DNA of 64,000 bases, taken from the NCBI GenBank assembly GCA_030710605.1, contig CP092876.1, forward strand, positions 64,294,115 through 64,358,114, read 5' to 3'. Shown piece by piece: positions 52,141 to 62,949 of this stretch. The stretch is from Cordylochernes scorpioides (lineage: Eukaryota > Arthropoda > Arachnida > Pseudoscorpiones > Chernetidae). The translations under genes and the position numbers were made by a program. How positions within the stretch are numbered: position 1 is the first letter of the stretch; every line of letters starts with the position of its first letter. The notes beneath the pieces were generated by a model. It made no database searches, was not told the origin of the DNA, and saw nothing but the letters and a program-made list of their open reading frames with translations.

Positions 52141-52560
52141 TCTATCTATTTTCCAGTTATCTGAAACCTTTCCCTCTGGATCCTTGCATCTTTCCCTCTG
52201 GTTCCTGGCCCCTCTCCCCCTGGTTTCTGACATTTCCCTCCCCGGTTTCTGATATTTCACCCCTGGGAGTTTTTGACATTTTTGCCCCTGGTTTCTGAAA
52301 TATTTTCCTCCGGTGTTCCTGGTATCTTTCCAATTGGTTCTTAGCATCTTTCCACCTGTGAGAGTTTCTGACATCTTTCTCCCAGTGAGGGTATCTGAAA
52401 TATTCTACCATGGTTCCTGACAACTTTTCCTCTGGTGTCCCTGGCATCTTTCCTCCTGGTTTCTGACATCTCTTCTCCAGTTTCTTTGGCATATCTTTCC
52501 CGGTTTTCTAACATCTGTTCCTGTGGACTTCAAGCATATCTTACCGTGGTTTTCTGTCAT
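52141..52560. repeat. Degenerate short tandem repeat
   Basis: Irregular units of about 28-30 bp such as GGTTTCTGACATCTTTCC + CCCTG. Frames on either strand are just translations of the repeat. Confidence 0.65.
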
Positions 52561-52578
52561 CTCTCTCTTCCCCATCTC

Positions 52579-52584
52579 TTTTTT

Positions 52585-52615
<31 letters not shown>

Positions 52616-52616
52616 G
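52579..52616. repeat. T16-G22 homopolymer junction
   Basis: Sixteen T directly followed by twenty-two G, then ATTTC. The G run is a single uninterrupted homopolymer. Confidence 0.9.
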
Positions 52617-53572
52617 ATTTCTACAGGTTTCTGGAATATTTTATTTAGTTTTATGGTATCTTTTTCTCACGTTTTTATCACATCTCTTATAATGGTATTT
52701 TAGAATATCCTCCCGTATTTTATATTTGTTCCATGATTTTCTTTAGTTATTCTTTTCATTTATGCATTCTTCTACCATTCTCCTACTTTTTATGGCATCT
52801 TTCTTACGTTTTTCTGACATATATATCATTTTTTGGCACTTCTCCATTAGTCTTCTATCATTTCTACTCATGTTTTGGACAACTTTACTCAATTTTATCT
52901 AGCATATCTTCAAATGGCTCGCTGAGGTGTTTGAGTAATTCTGCTATTATTTGCCGAGTTCTTTATATGGATCATTTATTATTCCCTTATTTTTTGATAA
53001 AATTACGCGAGATGGTTTTCATACCATATTTCTGGAAAAGGTTTTCATATCTTCTATGCAGTTCAACTATTTTAGTTGCTGTGTGATATATATGATGCTA
53101 GTATAAGACCTTTTTATCGGTTTATTTAACCGATTTTCCTTAGTCTTGTGGAAGCCGAGAGACTTCCTTCCTGCCTGCTGGGATGACAGACCACGCCGTC
53201 GGTAAACATGCAAGCGGGGCCTGGAAATAGGAGATTATCACCGCTGTGTGGCGCGGCAAATCGGCGGAAGTCAATCAGAACCCAATGAACATTCTAGGGT
53301 GTTGTCCTTTTGTCTTCCTTTATCGACTTCCTATAAAAATGTAGCTAATGCGTAATACTAATAAAAACTTTGTAATACTTTTCTGGGTCAGGCTGGACTT
53401 AATAAATGGACTCACCACAGTCTTTCTTTTGTGTAAGTGTAGATTTGCAGCAGTGCGATTTCAATGCATTGATTATTCTATATGATATTTATAACATCTT
53501 TCAAATGATGTACTGTAAACTCTTTACCTTTCTGTGTGATATTTTAACTGCCTGTGTGTGTAAGAATTTATC
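52617..53572. other. No gene seen
   Basis: AT-rich, partly continuing the TTTCTGGCATC-type degenerate repeat. 53100-53300 is GC-richer without an exon-like frame. Confidence 0.4.
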
Positions 53573-54546
53573 TGTCTTATATCTCTGCCTGTTTGTCCGA
53601 TATTTCTGACTGTCTGTCTGAATTCTCTGCCTGTTTGTATGATATCTCTGTCTGTTTGTCTGATATATCTGCCTGTCTGTCTGATATCTCTGTCTGTTTG
53701 TCTGATATCTCTGCCTGTCTGTCTGATATCCCTGTCTGTTTGTCTGATATCTCTGCCTGTCTGTCTGATATCTCTGCCTGTTTGTCTGATATCTCTGCCT
53801 GTCTGTCTGATATCTCTGCCTGTTTGTCTGATATATCTGCCTGTCTTTCTTATATCTCTGCCTGCCTGTCTGATATCTCTGCCTGTCTGTCTGATATCTC
53901 TGCCTGTCTGTTTGTTATCTCTGCCTGTCTGTCTGATATCTTTGCCTGTTTGTCTGATATCTCTGCCTGTCTGTCTGATATCTCTGCCTGTCTGTCTGAT
54001 ATCTCTGCCTGTCTGTCTGATATCTCTGCCTGTCTGTCTGATATCTCTGCCTGTCTGTCTGATATCTCTGCCTGTCTGTCTGATATATCTGCCTGTCTGT
54101 CTGATATCTCTGCCTGTTTGTCTGATATCTCTGCCTGTCTGTTTGATATCTTTGCCTGTTTGTCTGATATCGCTGCCTGTCTGTCTGATATCTCTGCCTG
54201 TCTGTCTGATATCTCTGCCTGTCTGTCTGATATCTCTGCCTGTCTGTCTGATATATCTGCCTGTCTGTCTGATATCTCTGCCTGTTTGTCTGATATCTCT
54301 GCCTGTCTGTCTGATATCTCTGCCTGTCTGTCTGATATCTCTGTCTGTCTGATCTGATATCTCTGCCTGTCTGTCTGATATATCTGCCTGTCTGTCTGAT
54401 ATCTCTGCCTGTTTGTCTGATATCTCTGCCTGTCTGTTTGATATCTCTGCCTGTCTGTCTGATATCTTTGCCTGTTTGTCTGATATCTCTGCCTGTCTGT
54501 CTGATATCTCTGCCTGTCTGTCTGATATCTCTGCCTGTCTATCTTG
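53573..54546. repeat. 21-bp satellite, about 46 units
   Basis: Units of TGTCTGTCTGATATCTCTGC plus C, with recurring TTTG and ATATATC variants. As 21 is a multiple of three and the unit has few stops, long frames appear in several phases: CLSDISA repeats on the plus strand and DRQAEIS repeats on the minus strand. One unit near 54345 is shortened, breaking the phase. Confidence 0.92.
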
Positions 54547-54841
54547 TGTGATTGTTCCACTGTATGATAACTTTACCTGGCTGTATGAAATCTTTGTCTA
54601 GCTATAATGATAACTACCTCTATCTGTTCGATAACTTTATAATAAATGATTTTTTCGTCGATATGAACTTTTTTCTAATCTTACCACCATCTCTGTGGTT
54701 CAGCAGAAAAACTCGGAATATTTTGTTCAAAATAAGAAGAAGTTGTCTAGAAAACATGCTATGTTTGTGGTTATTTCTCCATCAAGACGATATATATGAT
54801 CATCTATTTACTAATTGATACTTTCTATCTTCAGCAGTTAA

Positions 54842-55346
54842 GGGGGTCGGTGGAAGGATGGTATAAACCGTCGGTTTTCCACCGCTAAGACCCGGGTTCA
54901 ATTCCCGAATTGGACACTTTTTTTCTGATTAAAAAAAATTCTCCAATGTCTCCCGATTCTTTCAAAATTCCAACCCCAACAGCGAGTGCGAGTATAACCA
55001 AAGGGGGTCTGGCACATTTGTAAGTGCAAAGTCGAACTGCTTTTCACATGTGTAGACATGTGGTACACTTACAGTAAAAGCTGTACAAATTCAATGGAGG
55101 AATCTCCAATCTCCATTCTGTCACCCCGGAAGCCCTGAACTGGCTGAAGGCCTTGCCTCTCAGACTTTAATGACCGATATGTCCTCACTTCTTTTTTCTA
55201 GATTTAATTCATTTTGTCTCCTCTCTAATTGTAAATACGCTGCTGTATCACCTCATAAGCATAAATAAATAAAACAGTAAAAGCAGTCACCTACTTCTAC
55301 CCACCATGATTATCATGGCCTGTACCACGTGTAAAAGAGATAGGCA
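54842..55346 (+). mobile_element. SINE family C copy split by another retroelement
   Basis: Head GGGGGTCGGTGGAAGGATGG with B-box GGGTTCAATTCCC, body as in other copies to 55071, resuming at about 55274 through ACCATGATTATCATGGCC to the end. Confidence 0.7.
55082..55273 (+). mobile_element. 5'-truncated LINE fragment with 11-bp target duplication
   Basis: ACAGTAAAAGC at 55071-55081 and 55274-55284. The insert encodes FNGGISNLHSVTPEALNWLK then ALPLRL and a stop, like the extreme C-terminus of a LINE ORF2, followed by a 3' UTR ending ATAAATAAATAAA. Confidence 0.7.
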
Positions 55347-55689
55347 AAAAATAATTGTTTGTAATTTTTTTTATTCTTGTACTTTCTTTCTCTAGGACAC
55401 GAATGTCTAGGTAGGAAGAAATATTTCAATGAAGGTATTGTGGTGTTTGATATATATATCTAAATATTTGTTTAAAAAACGATGCTTCGCACCTTCCCTT
55501 TGACAATTGTCTATTTCTCGATTTACAACCTATTGCTGGATGGTTGTAAGTAGCTTGAGGAGTTTTCTTGTCACAGTTTCGCGACATATTTTGGTGACTG
55601 TAGTGATTTCACCTGCTCATTTCTCTCCCTCTTTCTCTCTTTTAGGATAAAAAATTCCGTGAATATGTATATTATATATTAGAGAAAAG

Positions 55690-56095
55690 AAGGTTATATC
55701 TATATATATATTAATCAATGTGTGTATGTTTGTTTGTTTGTATGTCCGGTATACAAATTCGCAGTAGTTCACTAATTCAAACCAAAATTTCCATACATAG
55801 GTAAAAAAATACGGGGAAGACGATAGGCTATTTTAAATATATATATAAATTTTTATATATAAATATTTTAAATATATAAATCAATTATTAAAACTATATA
55901 TTCAAATTATTCTACTTAGCTCACGAACAGCGCCCTCTATCAAAGATTAGATTAAATTATGCTGATGAAAACAAATAGATAATGCTAATAACAAACAATT
56001 ATAAAAAAAATCTTATCTAAATATATATCACTCGGGTAGATATGCACACGGGTCAATCCCGGGGCGAAGCCCGGGTCACCCGTCTAGTGTGAATA
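55690..56095 (+). mobile_element. Non-autonomous Helitron
   Basis: The 5' end is TATCTATATATATATTAATC followed by ATGTGTGTATGTTTGTTTG, typical of Helitron starts (TC first). The 3' end has the hairpin CCCGGGGCGAAGCCCGGG then TCACCCGTCTAG before T. About 400 bp, no Rep/helicase. Confidence 0.75.
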
Positions 56096-56271
56096 TAAAA
56101 ATGATATTAAGGTGTGTATGCTGAAGTTTTGTTGTATTTGTTCAAATAAAGGCTTATCTTTTATGTTATCTGAAATTTGAGGCAACAAATAGGTAGAAAA
56201 CAGTACAATGAAATGATCGTGATATGGTATTTTATGGCCTGTTAATAATCTCAAAAGTCTTTATTAAGAGA

Positions 56272-56347
56272 AGTAAAATTATTATAGCCAAATTTAGAGG
56301 TTCTAATTATAATTAGAACCTCTAAATTTGGCTATAATAATTTTACT
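56272..56347. repeat. Perfect palindrome, 37-bp arms, 2-bp spacer
   Basis: Arms 56272-56308 and 56311-56347 (from AGTAAAATTATTATAGCC) are exact reverse complements around AT. Confidence 0.9.
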
Positions 56348-56690
56348 GGTCAACAACATTTTTGCCCAAGAGAACCTGATGGTGTTTCTAGTGTACCTTT
56401 TCATGCTGAACTCAAAATCTAATCAGAAATTTTCCATCACCCATGGTTTTTGCGTGACAGCCTTTTTTTTTTTTTGGTATTGAAATAAATACAGCAAAAA
56501 ATATTACGTAAGCATTTTTACATAAACCTTATTACATTACACTGGTTTATCAAAAATCATTTTTCTTTGTCCCAAAAGAAACAGCATCTTATCTAAATTT
56601 AACTCTTTGCGCTGATTTCAAATATACCATTAGTTTTTTTTCTATCACGCAAGATTTTTGAGATACACCTACTTGAAATTTGGAAATGTT
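56348..56690 (+). repeat. Dispersed repeat, family H, copy 2
   Basis: Begins GGTCAACAACATTTTTGCCC, immediately after the palindrome. Same block order as 10688-10960. Confidence 0.6.
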
Positions 56691-56720
56691 TTTAATATAT
56701 AGGCCTATATGAACGAAATA

Positions 56721-57100
56721 CAGGGTGATCCAAAAGTCCCGCACAACTTTAAAAATTAATAACTCCGCGAATATTTGCGCTAGAGCAATGCGGTAAACAC
56801 CATTGTGTTCAGAATGCAATGGGATTTTTTATGGCAAATATTGAAAATTTCGAAATTGATTTTAGTTACAATTTCATTCCCTAGATGGCGCTGTACCAGA
56901 ATCAGAAATTCAGCGGCCAAATTGTTTGATTAATTGAAAAATATAACTGATCGACACGTATTTTTCCTTTTTGTATACCAGGAAAGAATCCTAATAATAT
57001 CAAATCGTTAATTAATAAAGCACCATTTCGCCAAAAGTTAGAAGAAATGGTTAACGATTTTTAAATACAATCTGAGATATGTAAAATAGGTATATGCAAA
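56721..57100. other. Possible transposon end
   Basis: CAGGGTGATCCAAAAGTCCC followed by GCACAACTTT looks like a terminal inverted repeat of a Tc1/mariner-like element. It may be the left end of the element whose transposase is at 58260-59397, but no facing copy is found beyond 59.4 kb. Confidence 0.35.
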
Positions 57101-57743
57101 TTAAAACATGTAGCAAAAAAATATTTATATTTTTGATAGAGTTTTGTCAAATATATTGAATGTTTGAAAAACATAGCTGAATTCAATACACGATTTTTTG
57201 AAATGTTAATATAGTACCAAAAATTATGATGGTACTACTAATAGGATTTCTTGCTATAAGGAATGTGTAATTTCTTGAATAATTGGCGACACTCGACTAT
57301 TTAACTGGAAATTTGTCATGATCCAACAAATGAAATATAGATGGGAGTGACAAAATACATTTGTCGTACTTTATTCCAAATGTCCTATGGGCTTGTCAAA
57401 TGTTATCATTGTTTATTATACTGTACACGATTTTTAAAAATGTATCCCCTCAAATAAATATAATTTTTAAATCAACCTTTTGCGTTGAAAAACGTGGTAG
57501 TAAAATCATTTTGTATTATTTTTTTTTTGCCCAAAATTTCTAAAGGTGGGGGGTTACAGAGAATATTCCTTATGCTATTTCTTTTAATGAGCGAAAAGCG
57601 ATAAATTAAACATAAGGGGTAAAATTGTGTGTACAGTGTTATTCGAGAAGTTATGACACTTTGGTCTGCACGACATAATATAAGATGTGAGCAAATGACA
57701 AACAAACAAAAATTTAAAATACAATATAACGCGGCTGATGATT
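57101..57743. other. No gene seen
   Basis: AT-rich, no supportable feature. Confidence 0.35.
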
Positions 57744-58089
57744 GTAAAACGAAAATTAAAATTATACCGCGAATGTTTCTTTTAAAAATCGAAATTTATT
57801 TTCAAAGAGAAATAGCGACATTTCTAACTTTGAAGATGAGGTATGGAAAGGTGAAACATGAAGAGTAATGGAGAACGGAAAAATAAAAAGTGTCCAGGTA
57901 AGCAGAAGGGTGTGGGTTCGATTCCCGCCCCTGGACACTTTTTATTTTTCCGTTCTCCATTACTCTTCATGTTTCACCTTTCCATACCTCATCTTCAAAG
58001 TTAGAAATGTCGCTATTTCTCTTTGAAAATAAATTTCGATTTTTAAAAGAAACATTCGCGGTATAATTTTAATTTTAATTTTCGTTTTA
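57744..58089. mobile_element. Foldback element with tRNA-like apex
   Basis: Arms at about 57744-57898 and 57931-58089 are near-identical inverted copies (AATTTTAATTTTCGTTTT, CGCGAATGTTTCTTTTAAAA, GAGGTATGGAAAGGTG, AACGGAAAAATAAAAAGTG). The loop is a tRNA remnant: GTCCAGG ... GTGTGGGTTCGATTCCCGCC ... CCTGGAC, i.e. acceptor stem plus intact T-arm/B box, without D and anticodon arms. Confidence 0.85.
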
Positions 58090-58259
58090 AACAAAAATTA
58101 CTGTTCACAAATAAAAAGAGACAAGATATGAGGACATAATTTATTTACCCATAACCCAACACAAAGAGCTGCAAAACATTGGTAGATAATATAATACATG
58201 GCAGCTTATATAACACATGAGGTAACTTGTCTCTTGGAGGCCTTGTCTCTTGTATTAGA

Positions 58260-59397
58260 TCACAATCCTTGCTCAATGTGGCACCCTTCATTCTCAAACA
58301 CCGCCTGCAGACGATAGATTACAGAATGGACAGCATTAAATAAAATATCTGATGAAATTGATGAAACGTGCCGTCTGATAGAAGCCTTCAACATGACCAA
58401 TGTGGTAGGCCGGCATCGATAAACACGCGACTTAATGTACCCCCATAGCCAAAAATCGCAAGGCGTCAAGTCTGGTGATCTTGAAGGCCACTGGTGTATA
58501 AAGTGGCGACTTATCACACGATCTTCACCGAACGTATCCTTCAGCAATTGTTTGGCACCGCGGGAGATATGAGGAGGTTCTCCATCTTGCATGAATGTTA
58601 TTTCGTTCAGTGCTTGTCTGTCCTGCAATATGGAGATAACCTTTTCTCTCAAAAGTTGAACATAACGTTCACCAGTTACTGAAGCGGTTTTAAATGTTCT
58701 TCCATTTATTTCTTCAAAGAAAAATGGCCCAATAATAAAAGAAGAAGTGAACCCACACCAAACTATAACTCTGCGCTGATGAAGTGGCATTTCTGTAAAA
58801 ATCCTAGGGTTTTCTGTTGCCCAAATGCGGCTGTTTTTAGTGTTAACTTCTCCGTTCAGAGAAAATTGAGCTTCATCTGTCCACAGAACATTCAACAGCC
58901 AGTTTTCATCAATATCAATTTGCCGGAAAACCCATGAAGCGAATTCTTGACGCTTCTCAAAATCGCCGACTTTTAGCTCGTGAAGTCTTTGAATTTTTTA
59001 ACGGGTATTTTTTAAGACAAATTCTTAGTGCTCTCCAAACTTTTCTATACCAAATCCCCGTTTGTCGAGCACTTACTTCTCCATACGTGGATAACGTTTC
59101 AATAGCTTCAACATTCTGCGAAACCGTAGCAACCCCTGACTTGCATGTCGATGGTCTTCCACTCCGAGATTTTGCTTCCAGAGATCCAGTCTTCTCCAAA
59201 GTTTTTATCATTCGCTTTAGAGAGTAGCAACTCATGGGTCCTTTACCGCTTCGAATACCTTTAAAGGTACGAAACGCTTGTAAAGCTTCAGTTGCAGAAT
59301 CTGAATTGCAATAAAAAAATTTCACCAAGGGTGATTTATGCTGTAGTGATGGTAAAATAAATTGTTGTGCATGTAAATAGATGAAGATTATTTGCAT
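58260..59397 (-). pseudogene. Tc1/mariner-like transposase with one frameshift
   Basis: The N-terminal block (59397-58957) has ATEALQAFRTFKGIRSGKGP and LKRMIKTLEKTGSLEAKSRS, a helix-turn-helix. The C-terminal block (to 58260) has D7 in NVLWTDEAQFSLNGE, D104 in ITFMQDGEPPH and D147 in RSPDLTPCDFWLWG, with 42 residues between the last two. The blocks are in different frames; a single extra base in a six-T run (58994-58999) accounts for it, as coding sense continues through both sides. Otherwise no stops. This type (QDGxPPH) is common in insects and other arthropods. Ends are not defined. Confidence 0.85.
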
Positions 59398-59584
59398 TTT
59401 TCAAAACCTCATTATGTAAAAATATATGTGTATATAAATTCGATATTTGTTGTTGGCCGAACCAATAACCATTCACACCTCATCTCGTTAACGGAATAAT
59501 GTTCTTTGTCTGGTCTGCCTTTTTTTTACTCTCTTTGGAGTAGATTTGCTTTTTGATAGTTTTTATTTATGGAGCTGAACCAGT

Positions 59585-60717
59585 ATGATGGCGGTGGTGG
59601 AGGAAGTCAGCAGGCCAACAAGCGGCCGCGTTCTGAGGACGAAGACCTCCTCCCGTCTTCCCATCACCAATTTAAATTCAACAGCACGGCGAACTTGTTC
59701 AACTTTGAGTGCCAAACCTTCGAAGCGATCATTGCCGACACCAGCCTGGACTCCCGAAAAAATACAGATGGCCACCAAAGGACTGGTGCTGACTCTCGTC
59801 CAAGAGGCAGAACTTCTTCTTAAGGACGCCTTCAAGGGAGCCAGTCTAGGAAGACCCAATCCCACAGCCAAAGTCCCGATTCCCTCCACCTCTTTCGCCT
59901 CGGTAGTGGCAGAGAAAGACAAGCCGGTAAAGCCTGCACCTCCGAAACCCAAAGCGAAATCCACATTTGTGAATCTGGCTTCTTCCTTCGAATCGCATGT
60001 AGACGTCAGGTCGGCTAACCCCAAAGCAACCCAAGGGAATTTTTGAGGGAAATTCAAAAGATTCATCCTTCCCTAGCGTCATCAAAACACGTGGTGGCGT
60101 CCATCAACACCAGCGGCGAGGTGGTTTTTCACCCCAAAACAACCCAAATGGCAAAGTAGCTGGCCACTGGGCTGACCTCCCTGCAAACGGGCCTAAGCTG
60201 CCCCGAGTGCCCGGTTATCCTACCAAGATTCTGCCTCTTCAGAGTGGACGGGGAGGTGCGGGACGATGAGATATGCGAGAGCTTCCGCTCCAACCACTCC
60301 GTGCAGTCACTCCTGGAAAAGCGTGAAATCAGGGTAGTCCATCGATCGAATAATGCGGCACACAGCACTAGTACAGTGTTCATCGAAGTGGACAACCAAG
60401 TCGACGAAATCCTCGGTCAACATGGACGTATTCCTGTGGTGGATCTAGTGCACAGGTATGAGCGCAGTCATACTTTAAAGCAATGCTTCCGTTGCTGTGG
60501 CTTCGGCCACCGCGCTTCTGCCTGTCCAGCTGCCCATCCAATCTGCTATCGCTGCGGCTCTGCAGAGCATGAGGGCATCCGATGCTCGGTCGAGCCAAGC
60601 CAAAGCCGCTGCTGCCGCTGCAGAAAAAAAATCTGGAGCTCCCACAACCACTTTGCCACATTATCTACCTGTCCCTTTGTAAAAGAGAGAATACCCCGAA
60701 CAAGTAACAATGTCTAG
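59585..60717 (+). pseudogene. LINE ORF1 with three zinc knuckles
   Basis: A proline/serine-rich first part (KVPIPSTSFASVVAEKDKPV) ends at a stop at 60046 after a frame change at a T5 run. The second part (about 60060-60717) holds EVRDDEICESFRSNHSVQSL and three CCHC-type knuckles: CFRCCGFGHRASAC, CYRCGSAEHEGIRC and CCRCRKKIWSSHNHF...C. An additional in-frame TAG occurs near 60157. The gag-like protein binds RNA in the retrotransposition particle. Knuckles plus RNase H in the next ORF fit the I/R1/Jockey-type LINEs. Confidence 0.78.
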
Positions 60718-60963
60718 GCCATTGCGTGTCCTGCAGGTGAACGCTAAAAAATCACCAACTGTCATTCTTGAAATTGCAAATTTGGCAAATTCGACACAGG
60801 CCGACATCGTGCTCCTGCAAGAACTCTCAACTAACTTCTTCTGGCCCACACGTGGGTTTCAGGCTTTTTTTTTTGTCCCAGGCGCCTACATCCCCTCGGG
60901 AATTGTGGCACGTAGCACACAGAATGTACGTCCTCCCAACTCGGCACTCCCCAGGGTTCAGCG
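60710..60963 (+). pseudogene. LINE ORF2 start: endonuclease N-terminus only
   Basis: ATG at 60710 overlaps the ORF1 stop by eight bases (ATGTCTAG), a usual arrangement in this group. MSRPLRVLQVNAKKSPTVIL and ADIVLLQELSTNFFW are the first strands of an APE-type endonuclease, with N of VNA and E of LLQE as metal-site residues. Sequence is then lost: at about 60949 the text jumps into the reverse transcriptase. Confidence 0.78.
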
Positions 60964-62532
60964 CTAAGTCCTTTCCTGTGGAACATAGTTGCTCGGACCA
61001 TCTTCACCCTTCCCTCCATCATAGATAGCCGATTAATAGCTTACGCGGACGACTTCACCTTTATGACTCAGGTTCGTAGTCGCCTGCCGGTCTCTGCCAC
61101 TAACACCTTCTTGGAGAGGTCGACATCTTGGTGCACGATAAATGGTCTTAATATAAACCCCATTAAGACTCAAGCTTGCCTGTTCCAATGGCGTAATGTC
61201 CACCCCAACTCCGAGACAGGGCTCAGAGTCCTTGGTCAACCTTTAAACATCAAGAAGACCGTCACAATCTTAGGAGTGGAGTTTTACCAGACCCGCGGAT
61301 TTGTCGCCCACCTACGCAAGATCACACGTAGATGCAGATCAATAATCCCACGACTCACCCACACCATACAGGGTAAATTTGGAATCTTCTTTTCAGCTGG
61401 ACGGAGCGTCAAATGGGGAGGTCGTGCTCTCTCCAGCGAAGGCATTAGGCAACTTAGGAGCCTTCACTGCAATTTTGCGAAACGTGTACTGAGAGGAGGT
61501 CCTTACACACCTACAGTCTAAGCCAACTCCATCACCGGCAGCCCTCCTTTCGATATTATTGTTAGGTCTCGTACGGCGTTCCTGAAGGAAATCAATGAAG
61601 GAAATTTTGAATCTAGACCAGGCCCTGCTTCTTTGCCATACCCTCCAGATAGACGTCAATTGTCTTTCAGTCTAAACATCGAGGAGATAACAACACCTAT
61701 AATATTCACAGACGGATCAAAAAATGAGGCTGGGGTGGGCGCTGTAATTGTTCCCTCATCAGAAGATCAGCAGCCCGTTCTCTTACGGCTCCATCCCGAC
61801 TGCACAGCCTTCCAGGCTGAACTTCTGGCAATCCGCTGGGCGGTCCGTCTGGTGAAGGAAGGTTATTCAAGAAATGCGATCACTATCGCGTCGGAGTGCA
61901 GATCAGCTCTGTCAGCCATATGTACGTCAGGTCCAGTTCGATCGACATTAGTAGCTAAGATTATTCTCGCACTGAACACCAACCAAAACGTAAATCTGTG
62001 TTGGGTGCCGGGACACTGCGGCATCGACGGAAAGGAAAGAGCAGACAGAGCTGCTAAGAACGCGGCCGTTTTGATCTTAGAGCCATCATTTTCCATTCTG
62101 CCTAGAAGCCTGGCCCGTAACCACTCACGCGCGGCAGCCCTAGACGCATGGACGGAGGTTTATTGCCAGGACCACTACAACAGACACCTGAGGAGAATAG
62201 CCCATACTCCAGACCGGCTGCTCCAATTCCTCCCTAAGGTCTGTCCTGGAGAAGTCACCACCACCTTACTTACAGGACATGGCCATGTTCGGGCAGACTT
62301 GGTTCTCTGGCGTCTTGGGGAAGACCCATCTTGCCCACATTGTATGGAGGAACAACAGACTGCGGACCACTTTCTATTCAGATGCCATGCTTTCAAGCAA
62401 CACAGAATGAAGACAGCTCTGCTGCTTGGGAAGACCTCCTTCGACCCAGTCTCGTTGGCTGGACTCCCGGGTTCTCTGCAGGCATGGAACTTCCTGACCA
62501 GCTGGTTCGGCTCTGCAATTGGCTCTATATAA
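60949..62532 (+). pseudogene. LINE ORF2: reverse transcriptase end and RNase H
   Basis: Begins inside the palm at PQGSALSPFLWNIVARTIF, then LIAYADDFTFMTQV (catalytic YADD) and the thumb. A TAA at 61519 interrupts the frame, which then continues. RNase H follows: TPIIFTDGSKNEAGVGAVIV (D), CTAFQAELLAIRWAVRL (E), TIASECRSALSAI (third acid, Glu instead of the usual Asp) and VPGHCGIDGKERADRAA (H and D). The C-terminal C.HC....TADH.LF.C motif is present (PHCMEEQQTADHFLFRC). The copy ends near 62545. Confidence 0.85.
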
Positions 62533-62558
62533 ATATAATCTAGAGTAACTGGTTTCTA

Positions 62559-62940
62559 CTAGTTAGCTGGACAGCCCGGGCAGTTGGCGTTTCTTGCGCT
62601 CCAGGGGCCTGGGTTATCCTTATTTCTCTCTCTATACTCTTGGAAGACGGGGCAATTTAGCAGCAGATGAATAGAAATTTGTTCCTCACATCCACAGAAG
62701 CATCTTGAATCCTGCACTGCTTTGATGAATTTTAAAAAGCTTCTAAAATTTCCGTGATTTGTAATAAATTGAGAGTTGTGGAAATTTGCCCGAAAATAAT
62801 TCGGAATATTAGCGGGAAAGAATCTTTGAAATGTTTGGTTAGTATTTTTCTTCAATAGTGTAATTTTATATTTAATCAAATTTTCAATTATATCTGGAAT
62901 ATCCAAGTCGTATCGCTGTTGATCCTCGATCGATAAATAT
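62559..62940 (-). pseudogene. C-terminal part of a second LINE ORF2
   Basis: Minus strand FQRFFPANIPNYFRANFHNS, then SRCFCGCEEQISIHLLLNCP, a C.C....H....C motif followed by a few more residues. Different family from the plus-strand LINE it abuts tail to tail. Confidence 0.65.
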
Positions 62941-62949
62941 TTTATTCAA

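Noticed and set aside
52075-52492. Minus-strand frames rich in Arg, Gly and Glu
   Set aside because: They translate a degenerate tandem repeat; the apparent low-complexity protein has no independent support.
53554-54560. Three long overlapping reading frames (236-267 codons) as protein genes
   Set aside because: They are translations of a 21-bp satellite in different phases and strands; no start context, splice site or non-repetitive portion supports a protein.
59569-59823. Frame starting MELNQYDGGGGGSQQANKRP as a host gene
   Set aside because: Overlaps the LINE ORF1 and ends early. It may be the original ORF1 start in a shifted frame but is not an independent gene.
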